Notes: generated by a model not told the origin, from the letters alone. DNA of 64,000 bases from Epiperipatus broadwayi (GCA_028023455.1 JAQFVV010006221.1:4357166-4421165); one strand, 5' to 3'. Shown: positions 33,156 through 47,936, numbered from the stretch's first letter. Made by a program: numbers and translations.

Positions 33156-35522
33156 AAAGTTTATTTCTAAAATAGTGAGATTTTTTTTAAAAAAAAAAAA
33201 GATAGATCTAAACCAGCTGTATTCACATTAATAACTATTAAGAACAGAAATACACAAATCAAATTTAAACTTAGCAAATGATTTTATTTATTTTAGATTG
33301 AATTATGAGATATTACTAAATATTAGTAACATCAATGAGCAGCTTGCATGCTTTTCTAACTTTAATTAACTAACAGATACAAGTAAGAAATTCCTATTAC
33401 AGAACTTACATATTGTACCGGGTTCGATCCGCAGAAGATCTTACTTACCTGCAAATGTTTTGGCTGGTTTCAAACTTCTTTATAATACATTTATAATCCT
33501 ATGTAATTATAAATGTTACGTGAATGAACCGACACTTTCGAGCAAAGTGGGAAATATCGATAGCTTTAACTATCAACAATACCCACGATCAGATCATGGC
33601 CCACCTTGGCTGCTAGATTCAAACCCCTACTATCCAAACACTTTATTTGTTTCGGAGTAAACCCCAGGCACCAGCTAGTCTAAGACTAACGTATCCGGAC
33701 AGTAGGCTCACAACCCAGCGCTCGAAATAATTCCTTTAATTAGCTCAGTCTATTTTTTTTAATCATTAACAACTTATACAAAAGTAGTGGTGAAAGAATT
33801 AATAAAGAGTTGATAAAAAGGATTGACCGACAAATTAAGGCTTAAGTTTTAAAGACCATTTATTTTAATTAACATTTACTAATTTTAAACATTTTATAAA
33901 TCTAATATAACAGATGCACATTTTAAATTAACACACTATAATATATCTTATGAGAAAGCATAAATAATATTTGACATTTATAAAATCATATAGCATTCAC
34001 AAACATTCACATTAATAGTTCATTTTATGCATGCTTATAGAGTTCAAATTACTTGTCTCTGCAAGTTTTACGAATTAATGTGATGGCTACTAGAGAAATA
34101 ATATGAAATATGATTACCTAGGATTTTGAATGTGGACGTAGAACTTTGTTTTCTTTGGTTACTGCTTTAGGTGAGAATATTTCCAGCCGGCTGGGATGTT
34201 TCCTTGAGGAGTTTCATTATTATTCACTTTTATTATTATTAGAGACAATTAGATATTGACGGAGATTCTTCAAGCTGTTATGAAGACATTATTTCACGGG
34301 CAGATCTTGCTGATCTTATTTGACTCAGGCTGGAGAAAGACGTATGTTTTCTGAAGGTTTTAACACTGCATTTCTGTTTCTGGATACATAATAAATTGCA
34401 CTGTTATCTCTAGACTAGACTGAAATGATTGTCCTCACTGACTGCCCAATAAAAAAATTTGCTCTTTATACCTACGAGTGTTTTTGTTTTGATATCCTCT
34501 GGCAATATCTGTTGTCGAAATTCCTTTGATAATCTCATGTTTTTGAAGATTGTTTAATTAGTAGTAGCCATCACACGTGTTGTTTTTATACTTTTAATTA
34601 GTAGCCCATCGCTGTGTTTTTAAATATATGTTTTTTAACTCTCATTTTAACATTTATTTTCATGTGTTTTTTTCAATATGATTTTAACACGCACATATAC
34701 ATGCATTTATTTTATATTTTATTAACAACATTACATTTACGCACATGTATAATTTATTCTAATAAACTCGAATGAAAAGAGATTTATATTTTGAAACTTT
34801 TAACTATTTATTTTTACGAATACTAATAAGAAAAATTTTACTTCCTTTTATAAAACTTTTACTTTAACTTTCTAAAGAAAACCCCCTTCCCAGTTTTAAT
34901 CAATTATTTTCCAACTTTTATTTCAAACTCTTTTACGAAAGATTTTTATTTTAATAATTTTTTTAGACAAAATTATTTTATATACATGTGCCAATTCGGC
35001 CTTGGCACAATATATACATGCCAGTTTCATAATGTTGAACTATAATGCTGTATGTGTTTAACTACACTTAGATTCAGAACTGCTAACTCTTCATTTTTAA
35101 CTTTGCATTGTAATGTATGATTGATTGCACTTTGCACTTCCAATGTATGCTCCATCATTCACACACATATATACGGTTTAGCAGTTTTATTTTACTTTTC
35201 TAATTTGAATAATTGATTCTCACATTTCCTTTTTTGCAAATTAGCAGACTTCATATAATTCTCATATTAGCATAATCTTTGCTATTATGTATAAGTAATT
35301 TTTCTAGAGTACTTTCAAAGACTTCCATTTCTGACTAATTATATACACATGTACTCATTAAACTTTATTAACTTTTATACCTTAACTGTGTAAATTTTTT
35401 AGGCAAATCATAACAATGTTTATTTCATTTACTAGATTTTTTTGAAGAAAACTTTACTTATATAATGCAGTGATAGGTTTAAAAATTAAATCACAAATAC
35501 AACTTAGTAAGACCACTAAACA
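33156..35522. other. AT-rich DNA with no recognisable gene
   Basis: GC is locally higher at 33410-33730, where a 'gggttcgatccgcag' block resembles a tRNA B box and a 66-codon frame is open. I cannot connect either to a known RNA or protein. The rest is low-complexity. Confidence 0.4.
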
Positions 35523-35980
35523 TCACAGGTGCAGTGCTCTCAGACCCAAAGCTTCTCACTAGCCACAAGCTAGAAACTAGTCTGTGGATATTAGATGAGT
35601 AGGCACTAGATAGGGATTTTACGCACAAATATTCCTTCATCCATTAATTACTCTGGCTTGCACTGAGTGGCGCTACTGTATGGAGAGTTTTGTCTCTGTG
35701 TTAAACAACTTATGAAATTGAGAAATCCAATTTCAAAATGCAGTTGAATAGCAATTTATGTTTTAATGTGTAAGTTCAAATAATAATAATAAATTATTAA
35801 ACAGGCAAAACTACATACAGTAGTGCCACCCTGTGCCAACTAGAGTAATCAATGGATGCCAGAAGGCTTTGTGCATAAAATTCCCATCTAGTGCCTACTC
35901 ATCCAATATCCCCAGACTAGTTTCTGGCTTGCCTTCGTCGGTGAGGAGCCTTGGATCTGAGAGCACTGCAACTAGATCTT
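35523..35980. repeat. Dispersed repeat R, two copies head to head
   Basis: Copy 2 (about 35528-35697, minus) and copy 3 (about 35808-35975, plus) are inverted, separated by about 110 bp. Both match the copy at 21492-21655. Copies 2 and 3 also share an outer block, TCTGAGAGCACTGCA. The pair could form a long hairpin if transcribed. Confidence 0.7.
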
Positions 35981-36661
35981 AGAATCTAATGCAACTCTCC
36001 AGCATTATATAAACAAGACAAAAATCTTAGCTTTAAACATGTGTTAATATAAACATGTCTAATATACTGACCGAAACACGAATAGATGCATAGATATACT
36101 TATATCCAAGTATATAAAAAAGTTAAGTAATTTTCCACTAATAAGAATAACTCTATTTCTGATATATAATTATACTATTATAGACCCTAATACAGGCCAA
36201 GAGTTATTTCTAGTTTTCTTCATATGTAATTGCAATGTAATAATAGTAATAATTACAGTACGTGATCAAAATAATTTATTTAATATCAAATTAACAACAA
36301 AAACTCAGTATCAATTATAAATTTAAAGTGAATCATAAATTAAGACTCGTATTAGATTCTGTCCATTAATATTAAATATTGTGATATATAATTGCTAATC
36401 TGGCACAGGATTCTAAATGGTTATCTGTGAGACAGAAATGATATTTTGATCTAATTATATTTATCATCAAAAATTACGTTAAATTAATTGCAAGTTATTT
36501 TTTTAAATTATGAAACTTTTCATCTATTAAATTCCAACAGTGATTGTTAGAACATGAACTATGAGTTTTTAATTGTATTTATATATCGGACTATATCCAT
36601 CATCAAATATTAAGTATTGAATGTCTTTAGAATAAATTTAATTTTATTTTTGATTAGAATG

Positions 36662-36905
36662 TTACCTTAAAATTCAATATTGAAGAATCTAAGGTTCCAG
36701 GTTTGATTTCCTTGCTAGTACTGTCAGTGGTCAAACCAGCAACACCTAAAGAAGATGGGAGAATAATACCTCTTGAATCATTATGCTAATGGTGCTATTA
36801 CTAACAGTTGAATGTAATCTCTCTTCAGGTGTTTCTGACCTGACAGTACTAACATTGGGATTGAACTTGGATCCTTAGGTTCTTGAATATTTAATTTTAA
36901 AGTAA
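36662..36905. mobile_element. MITE-like inverted-repeat element
   Basis: It is about 244 bp with arms of about 90 bp. TTACCTTAAAATTCAATATT at the left pairs with the right end TTAATTTTAAAGTAA. Both arms also share AAGRTTCCA-like and AGTACTGTCAG blocks. No coding capacity. Confidence 0.65.
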
Positions 36906-36943
36906 TTCTCTAATCAACTGAGTACACTAAATTGGTTAAAGAA

Positions 36944-37081
36944 ATACCTTAAAATTGAATATTCAAGAATCTAAGGATCCAACTGGTCAGGCCAGCACAC
37001 CTGAAGAAGAGAAGAGAATAATACCACTCAAAATGTTGTGCATATACTAACCTGTCTGCTATTACTGACAGTTGAATGTAA
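36944..37081 (+). mobile_element. Partial second copy of the same MITE
   Basis: It repeats the left arm and centre of the neighbour at 36662-36905 (ACCTTAAAATTGAATATTC, then CTAAGGATCC, then CTGACAGTTGAATGTAAT) but lacks the right arm. The copies are in tandem about 40 bp apart. Confidence 0.6.
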
Positions 37082-38222
37082 TTGGAAAATTTAAATAAAG
37101 TTAAATTTTTCTCAAGTCATTCAATATTTAATATTATATGATGGAAATAGTTCCATTATATAAATACAACTCATCACAAACCTTCAAGAAAACACTATAA
37201 GCTTTTAAGTTTATATCATTTTCTTCATTTGCCACTAATAAATAAAGAAAATGTACCACTTATCTTTTCAATTATATTTTGCACATTAACAATGCAATTT
37301 GTGAAATATCTCTCAAATTTGGAATAACAAATCACTGTTTTTACATAATATTTATTTTTATTGAGTGTACTTGTATTTTTTAACATTTCATTAGAAATAT
37401 TTTTAATTTTTTTTAAGACATTCTTCATCAATTAGAAAGTTATTAGCTTTAATCTGTATTTGCAAGTATTAACATTTCCATTCATTTCAGTTATTGTTTT
37501 GTTTTTTTCTTTTCAATTGTAAGTTTAATTTATTAACAGTTATATTCACAATAAAATCTACAGACCTCTATCAAATATCACTATGTTCAACATGTGCTTA
37601 ATTTTCTGATTTTAAAAAATCTTTTATACCTCTGGATTTTTGTAAAAATATATCCCAACTTAATCAACAAACATTTATTGCAAAACCATAGATTGATGTG
37701 CCCTATATATACAATTTATTCAAAAATTAATTTCCAATGTGAATAAAAATTTTAATATAGATTTATGATGCCCCTTATCTTTAAACAGGCTAATTAATAC
37801 TTTTAAAGATAAGCTTGAAAATAATAATAATTAAGCACAATTGGTTTATATGCTGGATTGCCAAATTTATAATATTAGCTACTTTTGCGGGGAGATACGA
37901 ACAATTTTAAAATCAAGAATCGTACAGCATATTGATCTATATAACAAGACTAAAAAACATGAGAAATAAACTAGGCATTTATTTAAACCAGCAGATATCA
38001 AATCATTTGTATGGAGAAAAATAATAAAACACATAAAAGAAGTGTGGCATATAATTAATTCAAATAATGTAATGTTAAAGCTAATAGAATTCCTCTTAAT
38101 AAAAATTGGTGTTTCAATTTATAATGGATACATAATTAGTTCAAAAATTATGTTTATGTAAGTACCAATAGCACTTCTCTTAACAAAAGGTGTTCAATTT
38201 GTAATGAAGCATATATATATAT
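37082..38222. other. AT-rich DNA with no recognisable gene
   Basis: Nothing is identified. It ends with a (TA)n tract that borders the left 5-kb repeat. Confidence 0.4.
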
Positions 38223-41200
38223 TGTGCCCTTTTCTATAGGTCAGTAATAGTTCATAACAGTCAATTACTAAAAATTTTAAATTTAGAATATGTTCTTTTA
38301 ATATGGTAATTGTATTAAGTCAATTATATCTTTAAAGTACAATTTGAAGCTAAAGAGAATACGTGGTATATAAAATTATAGCGAATTATTTAAAAATAGT
38401 TATGTAAAGCTTTAAATATTGTTGCATATGGTTGTAAAAGCTGGCCATATTAAATAACACAGCTATAAATAATTAAAAGTATATTTAAAAATTCGATTTT
38501 AATAGTTCAAAACCTATAATTTAATATATGCTTTATTTAAATTTATAATCATATTTAATAGTCAAAATTAATATAGTATATTTTAAAAATAAACTTTATG
38601 ATGGTGAGAATTGTATTTAATTCTATATATTCTAAATTGTTCTTCCAAATTTTATAATTATTTTATATATTATAATAAGTGTATCAATTATATAAATCTA
38701 GGCAGAGAAATAGATTGAAAATCGTCTGTCAAAGTTATTAATCATGTGACTTGTATACTAATACTTTCACACACATGCTTGTTTGTATTTAAAGTAACGA
38801 AGTTTAAAATATTTTAATTGTTATATTATAGAATTGGATAGAATTATTGCCTATCATAAAAGCAAATAATAATAAATATTAAGTTAACTATCGTATAACA
38901 TGCTTAAATGATGCAATAAAGATGAATACAGTTAATAAAAAAAAATTAAATATTTTATTTAAATAAAAATAGATAAATTGAATATTAAGAAATGGAATAA
39001 GTTATTAAATGTTATTTTAAAAGTTATTTTAAAAGATTAAATAATTTAAATAAAGTTATAATTAAATTAAAAGTGGAATTTTAAATAATATTTTAAGTTC
39101 ATTACGTCATAATTTCTAATTTTGAAATTCAATTCTACTATAAACTAAAAATATGTAAATTTGTTCTCAAGCTAAAGTAAGAATTAACCAATAGGAATAG
39201 GTATTCTTACAGACTATAAATATCGTCGTAACTAAGTTATCAGGGGAGATTAATAATGTATTGAAACCAGAGAAAGATAAATTATAACTATCAAAAAGAT
39301 AGTATTTTAAAATTTTTATTTTAGTCAATTTTTTTTTTTTGGTGCTTTCTTATCGTTTATTTTGCAAAACCTAATTGATAATTTTAAAGAAGTATTTTGC
39401 AAAAGGAAAGTTTTAGAAAAAAATTATATATTTAGAAACTTCGTGGAAATGATTTTCTAATTTTTTAAAGTACTTACCAGTCGTATTTTATCTAAAAAAT
39501 TTAACCTAAACTTCGCAATAAAAAATGGATATACTGTGGAATAAAATGGATAGAAATTGTAATACGGTAAAAATGTTTGGAATATTTATTGATACAGCTT
39601 CATTAATATTTCACCGAAGAACTGTTTTGATACATAAAAAACCACAGCTCGGACATCATATGGAGGCTAATGAAAAAATTGGAGATGCATTATTATTTAG
39701 ATAAGTTTATCCAAGATTTATTTTTTTAAAAGTAGTAATAAGACAAATATATCTTATGAATCATTTATATAATATGATATTCAAAGGAGTAAAATGTTAT
39801 ATCCTTTCTGACGATAACATTTTTAAAAAAAAATATTTTCAAGAATTAAAGAAAGAACCCAGGAGAATATGTTACAGAAGTGTTTTGATATTAAAATATC
39901 CGGTCTTAGAATTGTTTTAAAAATGTATTTAGAAAAGATTTGTTTAAAAGTACTTGAAGTTTTTTTTTTTAAAAGAGATTTATAAAAAATATTAAACGAA
40001 AGTTTAAATGTATCAAGAAGGAAACATATATAAAAAAGTGAACACATAGTTGAATAAAAGATGGATCCATGGAAATACAAATAGTACTTAAAAGTTTATC
40101 GAATATTTTTAAAGTTAAATTAGATGGATTGATGCATCGGATACGCAGAGAATATTGGTAGAGAAGATTAAAAAACTTCACGGGATTAATTAATATTATG
40201 ATTTAATAATTATCATCCTAAATACTAAAACCAAGGATTATTTTCTATAAATTTTACTAAATGGATTAATAATTATTTTTATTTTAAACTTTAATGTGCT
40301 TGGAGAACATTTTTTAAAAACTCTAGAGAAAATAATAAACATTTTGGACTTATCAGGAACTATCGTCAAGAAAATATGTAATTATATTTTTGATTCCTTT
40401 TATTTTGTTAACCTAGTTTAAATCTAAATTTTTATGTAAGATTAGGAAAAACATAAAAACATTAATTTATTAATATTAAAATTTTATAATATAACAATCT
40501 AATAATTTAGCTAAAAATATTTTAATATAAAGTGTATGGGTGTGATTTTTTTTTTATATCTGCAATGCTCAAGTGGATAAAGGAAGCCTACTGAACATGA
40601 TGACTAGATAAAGGTTATTGGTAATAATAATAACTATTGATAATTTATAATGTATATTTTTTTTTTGTTTTCTTTAGATCATCCATAAATTGGAAGAATG
40701 AAGTGTAAAAGTTTTTTACTTATATGTACCGCATTTCATACAACATTTTAAAAAACATTATGAGATAGGATTGATTTGAAAATATGCATACGACGATTTT
40801 TTATTTATTAGTGATATAATCCAACATAACAAATAATTATGTGATTCTTTTAAAATTTTCATGTTATTGGATATTCAAATATTGTCTAAGTAGATTGTAT
40901 ATGAATAGACATATAGAATAATGAAGTAAGCAGACTTTTCTTGTGGGACAGCTAGATTGTTTAACTATTAATGAATTTTATTTATTGTTTTGTAGATGCA
41001 GATAGTTATTTATTGATGTAAGATGTGGAAAATCTTGAGAAATAATGTTGAGATAGTGGCTTGGAAGTACTTAGTGAACAGGAAACCAAAATGATGTTTT
41101 AAGAAATAGGATGTTATAAGGAATGGAAATAATATTTAGTCTTTATGTGAATATCAGCATAGCTAACAAAGCCCTATAACTGATACACATTTTATTTGGA

Positions 41201-43215
41201 CAGTGTTTATATTTCTTTAAATATTTGATGTTCTAATAAAGCTGAAGAAATAGCTTTAACATCGTCCCTGTACTAGAGGATATTAGGCAGGTAAATGTCA
41301 TACCTCCTCGCACTGTGCCATGGTTTTGAGATATGTTAAGAGTAATACTCTAGCTTTCTTACTTAATCCTATGCATCTGTTTTTGCTATCTTTATTTCAT
41401 GTAACTGCATCGTTCAGTAAGATATGTTTAAGAGAAATGATAAATAATTTAGAACTTAGGTTATGCTATCGTTTTGTATAAGATTGGTTTATTTGCTTAG
41501 AAGGAATAGGACGTTATAACTTAAAATTGAAGATCCAAAGTATCCTAAGGAAAGAAAAGAATCATAGAATATATTTTGAATTTTATTTCGGAAATGAAAT
41601 ATAAACTTTTTAAAATAGGGTATCTAAACAAAGATATTTTCTTTAAAGTGATAATAATTTTAAATGCTTTAGTATTTTTTTTTTAAGAGAAAAATAAGTA
41701 TTGCATATTTTTAAAATACAATAGTACAAAGTAAATTATGTAAACAATATGCATAGTATATTTTTTGTTTATTGATTAACAGAAATATATTGATGATTAC
41801 ACTTATATCATACTAAAGTAAGGCTTAAAGAAGAATATATTATGATTAGTAAACATTGTGTGATAAATACTAAAATCTAGTACTGAATTTTTGGATAATA
41901 TTTTGTGTAACATCTTTGACTTTGCAAGATGAAAATTTTTAATATTTTGAGAAATACATACTCATTATTTTTGTTTCTATAGAATGTTTTCCTATGAATT
42001 TTTTTTAAAATAAGATAGTTTAACAATATTAAGGATAAAATGCTGTTGCTAATAAAGTAGATAAATATATTTGTAATAAGTTAACCATAATGAGAAACCA
42101 AATAGTAACATTTTTTTTAAATTTTGTCCTAAATCTAAATAAAGATAAAATTGAAATATAAATTATTTTTTTATAACCCGGTAGATCAAACTGTAAAGTA
42201 AAAAAGTTAAGGATATCCACTGTAAATAGTGTAAATAAATTGTTTATTTATTTGTTGTTAGTAATAAACTTTGTTAAATTTTGTTATTTCAAAAATTTTG
42301 TGTCCGAGTTATTTATTTCTCCACATCGCTGCATGAAATCATGATATATGCATAATAATTGAAACAAATATATAATTTTGCACAAAAGATAAATAGAGAA
42401 TTATTTTAAGAATTTTAAATATTTTATTGGTATTCATTATAATTAAATAATCATAATCTTACATTATTTTATTGGTCATAAATCAGTTATCACAATATTA
42501 TATTAAATTATATGCTATCAGTTGCCACACATATTTTGTTTGTCAGATTATTAAAATGCTACCACATATTTATTATATCATTACATGAAGATATAAGATC
42601 ATATTATATTATTTCATTATTTTATTATGGTAATAAAATTATAGTAAAAAGAAAAGATATACAGAATTAGTTAAACAATGAAGAATATTATTACTGTTAT
42701 TTATTATTATTAGTTTCAGTGTAGTAGATTATGACATAAAATCCCTTCTCATATTTTACTACCGTATTTTTAAATTAACTTAGAATAAACTTTATGAACC
42801 TGAGATTATTTTATTGAGCTAGATTATTAAATAGAAGATTAAGACTTAATTATTAGTTTAATCTTAGTGAGTAGAAGTTATTAAAGTCATAAGAATACTA
42901 TGAGTTTGTTATTTGAAATAGTAATAAAGGGGGGATAGTGTTCTTATGCCATTGAGGTAGTATCCTGTGGGATATTGGCTCAATGTAATCTATCTTGTCA
43001 CCTGTATTTTCACTTCAAGTCTCATGAAAATATTAAATATTTATTTAATTTATTTTTATAAACTGAAGCTTATTCGTATTTTAAATTTGAGCTAGTGAAA
43101 CATTTTAATTTTAATGCTGAATATTTTATTTATTAATTATTAACTGAGCTAGAACCCATTTTATTTTATATCATATACTATTCTGAAGTGAGGATGCACA
43201 AGATTACAGGTTAGA
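38223..43215 (+). repeat. 5-kb inverted repeat, left copy (possible giant solo LTR)
   Basis: It aligns, inverted, with 51216-63611. Matched landmarks are TGCCCTTTTCTATAGGTCAG at 38226, a CCAAT/TATA pair at 39188-39222, a 'caatgctcaagtgga' block near 40563, 'cctgtgggatattggctcaa' at 42965-42984, and the final GGTTAGA at 43209-43215. ATAT flanks both ends. It begins TGTGCC but ends TTAGA rather than CA, so an LTR identity is likely but not certain. It contains no conserved ORF. Confidence 0.65.
39188..39222 (+). promoter_or_regulatory. CCAAT plus TATA box in the 5-kb repeat
   Basis: CCAAT (39188-39192) and TATAAATA (39215-39222) are 27 bp apart. The right copy keeps both on the minus strand (62682-62678 and 62657-62650) with about the same spacing despite general divergence. 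Confidence 0.5.
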
Positions 43216-46200
43216 ATATATATATATTATAGCCCAGTGCTTTTGGCACTTGGTTTTATTTAGCATTATTTCTGCATGAAATCAATTCTATTCTTTAGAA
43301 AAATAAAAAGATAAAATAAAAGAAATAATATTTGGTTAGTAAAGTGTGCTATCTATTTGCCTAGACATAGTTTGTGTGAATAAATAATATATTCCCTAAT
43401 GCAGTATCATGTTTTTAAAAGGACATGAATAATCTAAGTAAGATATTGTTATAAGAGTAAGTTAATATAATTTAAAACAAATGGAATAAACTGTAGTTAG
43501 TTCTTAAGTAGTTATAGAAAGAAGAAAAAAACATAAATGTCAATTAAATAATTTTAAGATCGTCTTATTCTAAGGAAAGGTAACTTCTGGTAAATTCATT
43601 TGAAGAAAATAATTTATGTGTAATTAAAACCACAGATAATTATTGTTGGTTTGAATGTATTTATTATTTTCATTATTAAACTACTTTGTAATACATTTTA
43701 AATAATACTGAAGACTATATGATTGTAATAAGTTTTTTTTTCTTTTGTTTATGTTATAATCAAATGACTATTTTTTTCTTGGTAGAGGTTGCTAGAGTTA
43801 AAAAGAATGACCAATTCATACTCAAATCATTTTTTATATAGTCTGCTTTCTGTATTTCAAAGATATAACAGTGCTGAAATTTAGTAACAATTTTTTTTTT
43901 AATTTTGCAGAAATAAATGTATAATCTAAGGAAAGTTCTATCTACAATGTTTGGCTGAACGTTTTGGTAAGATATCTTGAATTTCTATGCCATCTTTCAA
44001 TTTAAAAACTTTCTACATTAAGTAATTATCACATCTTAAAAGTTGGATTTTTTTTTTAAACAAAACCAAGAAAAATGAAGAAATTAGCTGAGAATATTAA
44101 TCAATTTATTATTTCATCTAAATTAAGAAAAACAAATATTTTCCAAGTGGGAATTAATTATTTAATGACTTATTATTCTTTATTGATATTTTCTTGGTGT
44201 AGGAGAAAAATAATTCAAAGAAATATTAAAAAGAAAAGAAAGAAAAACTAGAAACATTTTTTTTGCGCTTCTTTTAAGTATATTGTCTGCATTTCTAAAT
44301 AATGCCATTTTATACATTGAAATATATTTTGTTCACCAAGAATCATCTAGAAAAAAAAATTAATAATCATAATAATACCAAGCTATACACCTGCATGTTT
44401 TTTTTTTAAAAAGGAAAAAGAAAAACTTTCTTGAAGTAAATGTGAAAATTAAATACGTGCATTCTTTAAAGGAAAAATACTATTTGGAAAATAAAGTGCT
44501 AAGATTGTGAAAGATAGCATAATAATTTCTTTATTGACTTAAGAATAAAATTAAAATATATAGTATACTGTATGCAAGATAAAATTCTTATAACTTCATC
44601 CATTCTATAATTCAACTTCTGTTATTATCATAATAATCTATAGGAAAAAGTGCACATTTTCTTCAATGTTTTAGCTAGCTGTCTTCAAATAATGTGTGTG
44701 TTTATTGTCTATGTTATAATATTCGTTTTTTTTTTCTTGGATCCAAATTTTATTATTATAATCCAATTGAGAATTAATCTTCGGTTCTACTATATATTTT
44801 TTTTCATGTTTATTATTATAATTGCCACATAAAAGAAAACTTTTCATTAGAAGAAAAAAATGTGTTTATTACTTTCAGTGTTTTGTAAAATGTGACCGGA
44901 TGAAAATTCTTCACCTGGACAAACAGCTCAACAGAAAAATAGTTCTGCTAATGAAATAATATGCATTTGTTTATTTAATGTTGGGTTTTTTTAAAAAAAA
45001 CTAATTGGTAAAATTTTATTTTGTTTTATAATATCAATGTAGGTTAAGGTTTATATCTGTCACATAACATTTAAGGACCTTATAATGACAAATGTATGTC
45101 TTACAATCATTACTTTGGGTTAAGTTTGTATTTAATATGAAGTAAAATCTATGAAATATATCTGATTTCTTACATGCAACTGGAGATATGAACTTTGCAT
45201 GTTAGGTACTTAAAAGAAAAATGTTTTACTTTTTTTTTAATGGGTAAAAAATAAATTTATCAGAAGTAACAGTTAAAAGAAAAAAAATGCTGTAACAAGA
45301 TATTTATTGTTTAAAGCTTCAACAGAATTTATACCATATTAATTAAATGGTTTAGTAACAGTTATTCTTTAATGGTATGTCGGCTCTTTTAGTTTAAGCT
45401 TACATGCTATACATTGCTGTCAAATGTTCCTTCATTAGAATTAAATTTATTATACTTTTCTATATTTTTAATTCATTGGTTTCAGATATTGATTGAAGTA
45501 TACATTTAATATAGGTTTATTCTTATTAGTGTGTTTTACTATCTTGCCTAAGTGTAGAGTTGGTATATGCTTAATCTCAGCATATTTTAGTACTTATAAT
45601 GTATTTTATCTTGTGAAATGAAAATGCTCTCCCCAAAATACTTTATTTTTCCATGGGAGGATTAGTTTTTGATATAATGTTATAGTATGTTTGAGAGTTA
45701 AGGTGATCAACTCTCATGATAGAAGACGATCAAGAGTTTATATAATATTTAGTATACTTAAGGTTTCCTTTTAATCCCAAGAGAGGATCATATTTGGTGT
45801 GTGTTCATCTGATGAGATATAAATTCTACACCTATACATTTTTTATGCCTGAGAAATAGGCAAGAAACCACCAAATGCTTCAGTGTAGTATTTTACTCTG
45901 CAGACATTAGTTGTTATTCTGCATTCCTCATGTGAAATTAAAGATAGTTCCAACATAGAAGGTGTTGATTATTGTGCTCTTTTAAAAGTTATGGCAAGGA
46001 TAAATGTTAGATCTGATGGGTTAGTTCCTCAAGGTGCACTTTAGTATCAATGGTGCCTTAGTAATTGAGATCAATATCTGTATTGTGTGACTGAGCCTTG
46101 CTGGTAGTTCACAAGCAAACCATTGGAGAAAGTTAATTTAAAATTGCGTATTTTAACATGCTTACTTGGTGAGGGAATGTTCGAACACAATATTTAATAT

Positions 46201-47936
46201 TAATTAATAGGTAAGAAATATTCTTAGCATGCATTAAGACATCCATAATTAAAATATTTATCATAATGTAGGTGGACATTAAGTTAAGCACGAAATGGTG
46301 AGTGGGACTTCTGATAAATGACCCATAATTAGTAATAAGTTATTTAATTATAAACCATAACTTGGTTAACTTTATTAGTGACAGATTTAATATTTTAAAA
46401 GGATTGTATTGAACCCATTTTATTAAATTACACAAATCACATGTAATTATTTTTGTGTACTTCATATCATAATATTAATAATAAAAAAATAGTTAGTCAA
46501 TAACTCAAAGTAAAAGATTTATAGAAAGTTTACTAAAATTACAGATTTGTGTATTGGTAAATCAGATGCACATTTTGGCTAATTAATCCAGTGTAATAGC
46601 GTGACTTCAAACATGTATTAATTTATAATTTTAATTTATACCCAAATAGTAAACAGATTAAGGTGATGCTTTATGTTTAGTATCAATGTGATACTATCTA
46701 ATAAATTTGTATATTTTTTTTAGTTCTGTGTTAGTAATAAATTATAGTCTTTTCAATATTCGTTGTGAATTCATTTTTTTATATGCCAAATATAAGTGTG
46801 TTTTGCAAAATATTTGCAAAACATTTTCTTGAGTCCGAGATCATTTCAAACTTTTGAAATCTTAATATACCAGATAGACAAATTTATGTAGATCTAAATA
46901 TTTCATTTTATTTTGATGATAATTATTTTATGGAATTGCAAACTTCAGACTAAACATTATCTAATTGTAAAAATGGATTTATTTCCAAGTTATTAACTTT
47001 GACTGCACATTATTCCAGTCACATTTTAGTTAAATTGTTGAATTAATTAGTCTTAGTTAATTTATTGTGTTGTCATTGATGATGGAGGGACACAAAAAGC
47101 ACCCGTGTCTTTCTATTATTCTGGCTGAGATTCTGTATAAAAAGGCTACATTTTTCAAAATTGTAATTCATTATTGGGTATATTTATCATCTCTTTAAAT
47201 GGTTATAATAGTTATTATGATATGTGAGGACACATGAGCTCTTGAGTGAAGTGAATGTTTCCTATATATTACCAGAATGTCAGTCATGTGTGACAGCACA
47301 GTTCTGTCGAGTATTTTCCTAAAGTAAACAAAGAAACCCTGAGATTATTATTATCATTATCATTATTCTTGATTAGAGAAATGATCTATTATTGGTGATA
47401 TTACAATTGTGGTGTGGCTTAAAAGAGTTTAATTTTCAATTGTGCTATACAAAAGGTATTTCCAGATCATATTGGCAAATAATTTATGCAATGGATATTT
47501 TTTCTTTTAGAAACATTAACAAGAACATGAGAAATTATCATTAATTGTTTAAAAGTGCAAATACTTATAGCTCAGAGAATGTGTATTTGATAAAGAGAGG
47601 ATGTTATTTTATTCTAAATTATTAATAAGGGAATGATTGCAGTTCTCTCTCTTCCTAAGATATTTATTTTACTGATGATAATTTATTTTATGATTTTAAT
47701 TTCTTTCTTTATCTTAACTGCGTATCTCTGCAGCTGAATTTTTTTATAACTAACCGACCACTGATCTAGGCCAAGTATGCACATTTGCGGGTTTGCATGT
47801 CTACAGTTAGAAATAGAGATTCGATGTAATCAGTCACTCACAATTTTTAAGGTTAAAAAAATGAACGACTGACTATATAGCTATAGATGGCATCACACTA
47901 ACTAATAAAATATTTAAATTAGAATATATATATATA
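43216..47936. other. Spacer of the inverted pair, no clear gene
   Basis: This is AT-rich with many homopolymer runs. The only coding-like signal is the weak terminal exon at 44879-44959. No repeat shared with other parts of the window was seen. Confidence 0.4.
44879..44959 (+). CDS. Possible terminal coding exon (weak)
   Basis: An acceptor (TTTATTACTTTCAG, ending 44878) is followed by 26 open codons and TAA at 44957-44959. The frame begins CFVKCDRMKILHLDKQLNRK, a composition more protein-like than the surrounding random frames. I know no matching family, and no partner exon was found. It may be chance. Confidence 0.2.
   Translation, partial: CFVKCDRMKILHLDKQLNRKIVLLMK

Noticed and set aside
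2160-33440. tRNA genes suggested by B-box-like words near 2185, 31315 and 33420
   Set aside because: None has a matching A box and cloverleaf at the right spacing.
34060-34600. Possible inverted repeat around 'gtgatggctacta' words
   Set aside because: The similarity is limited to about 13 bases and does not extend.
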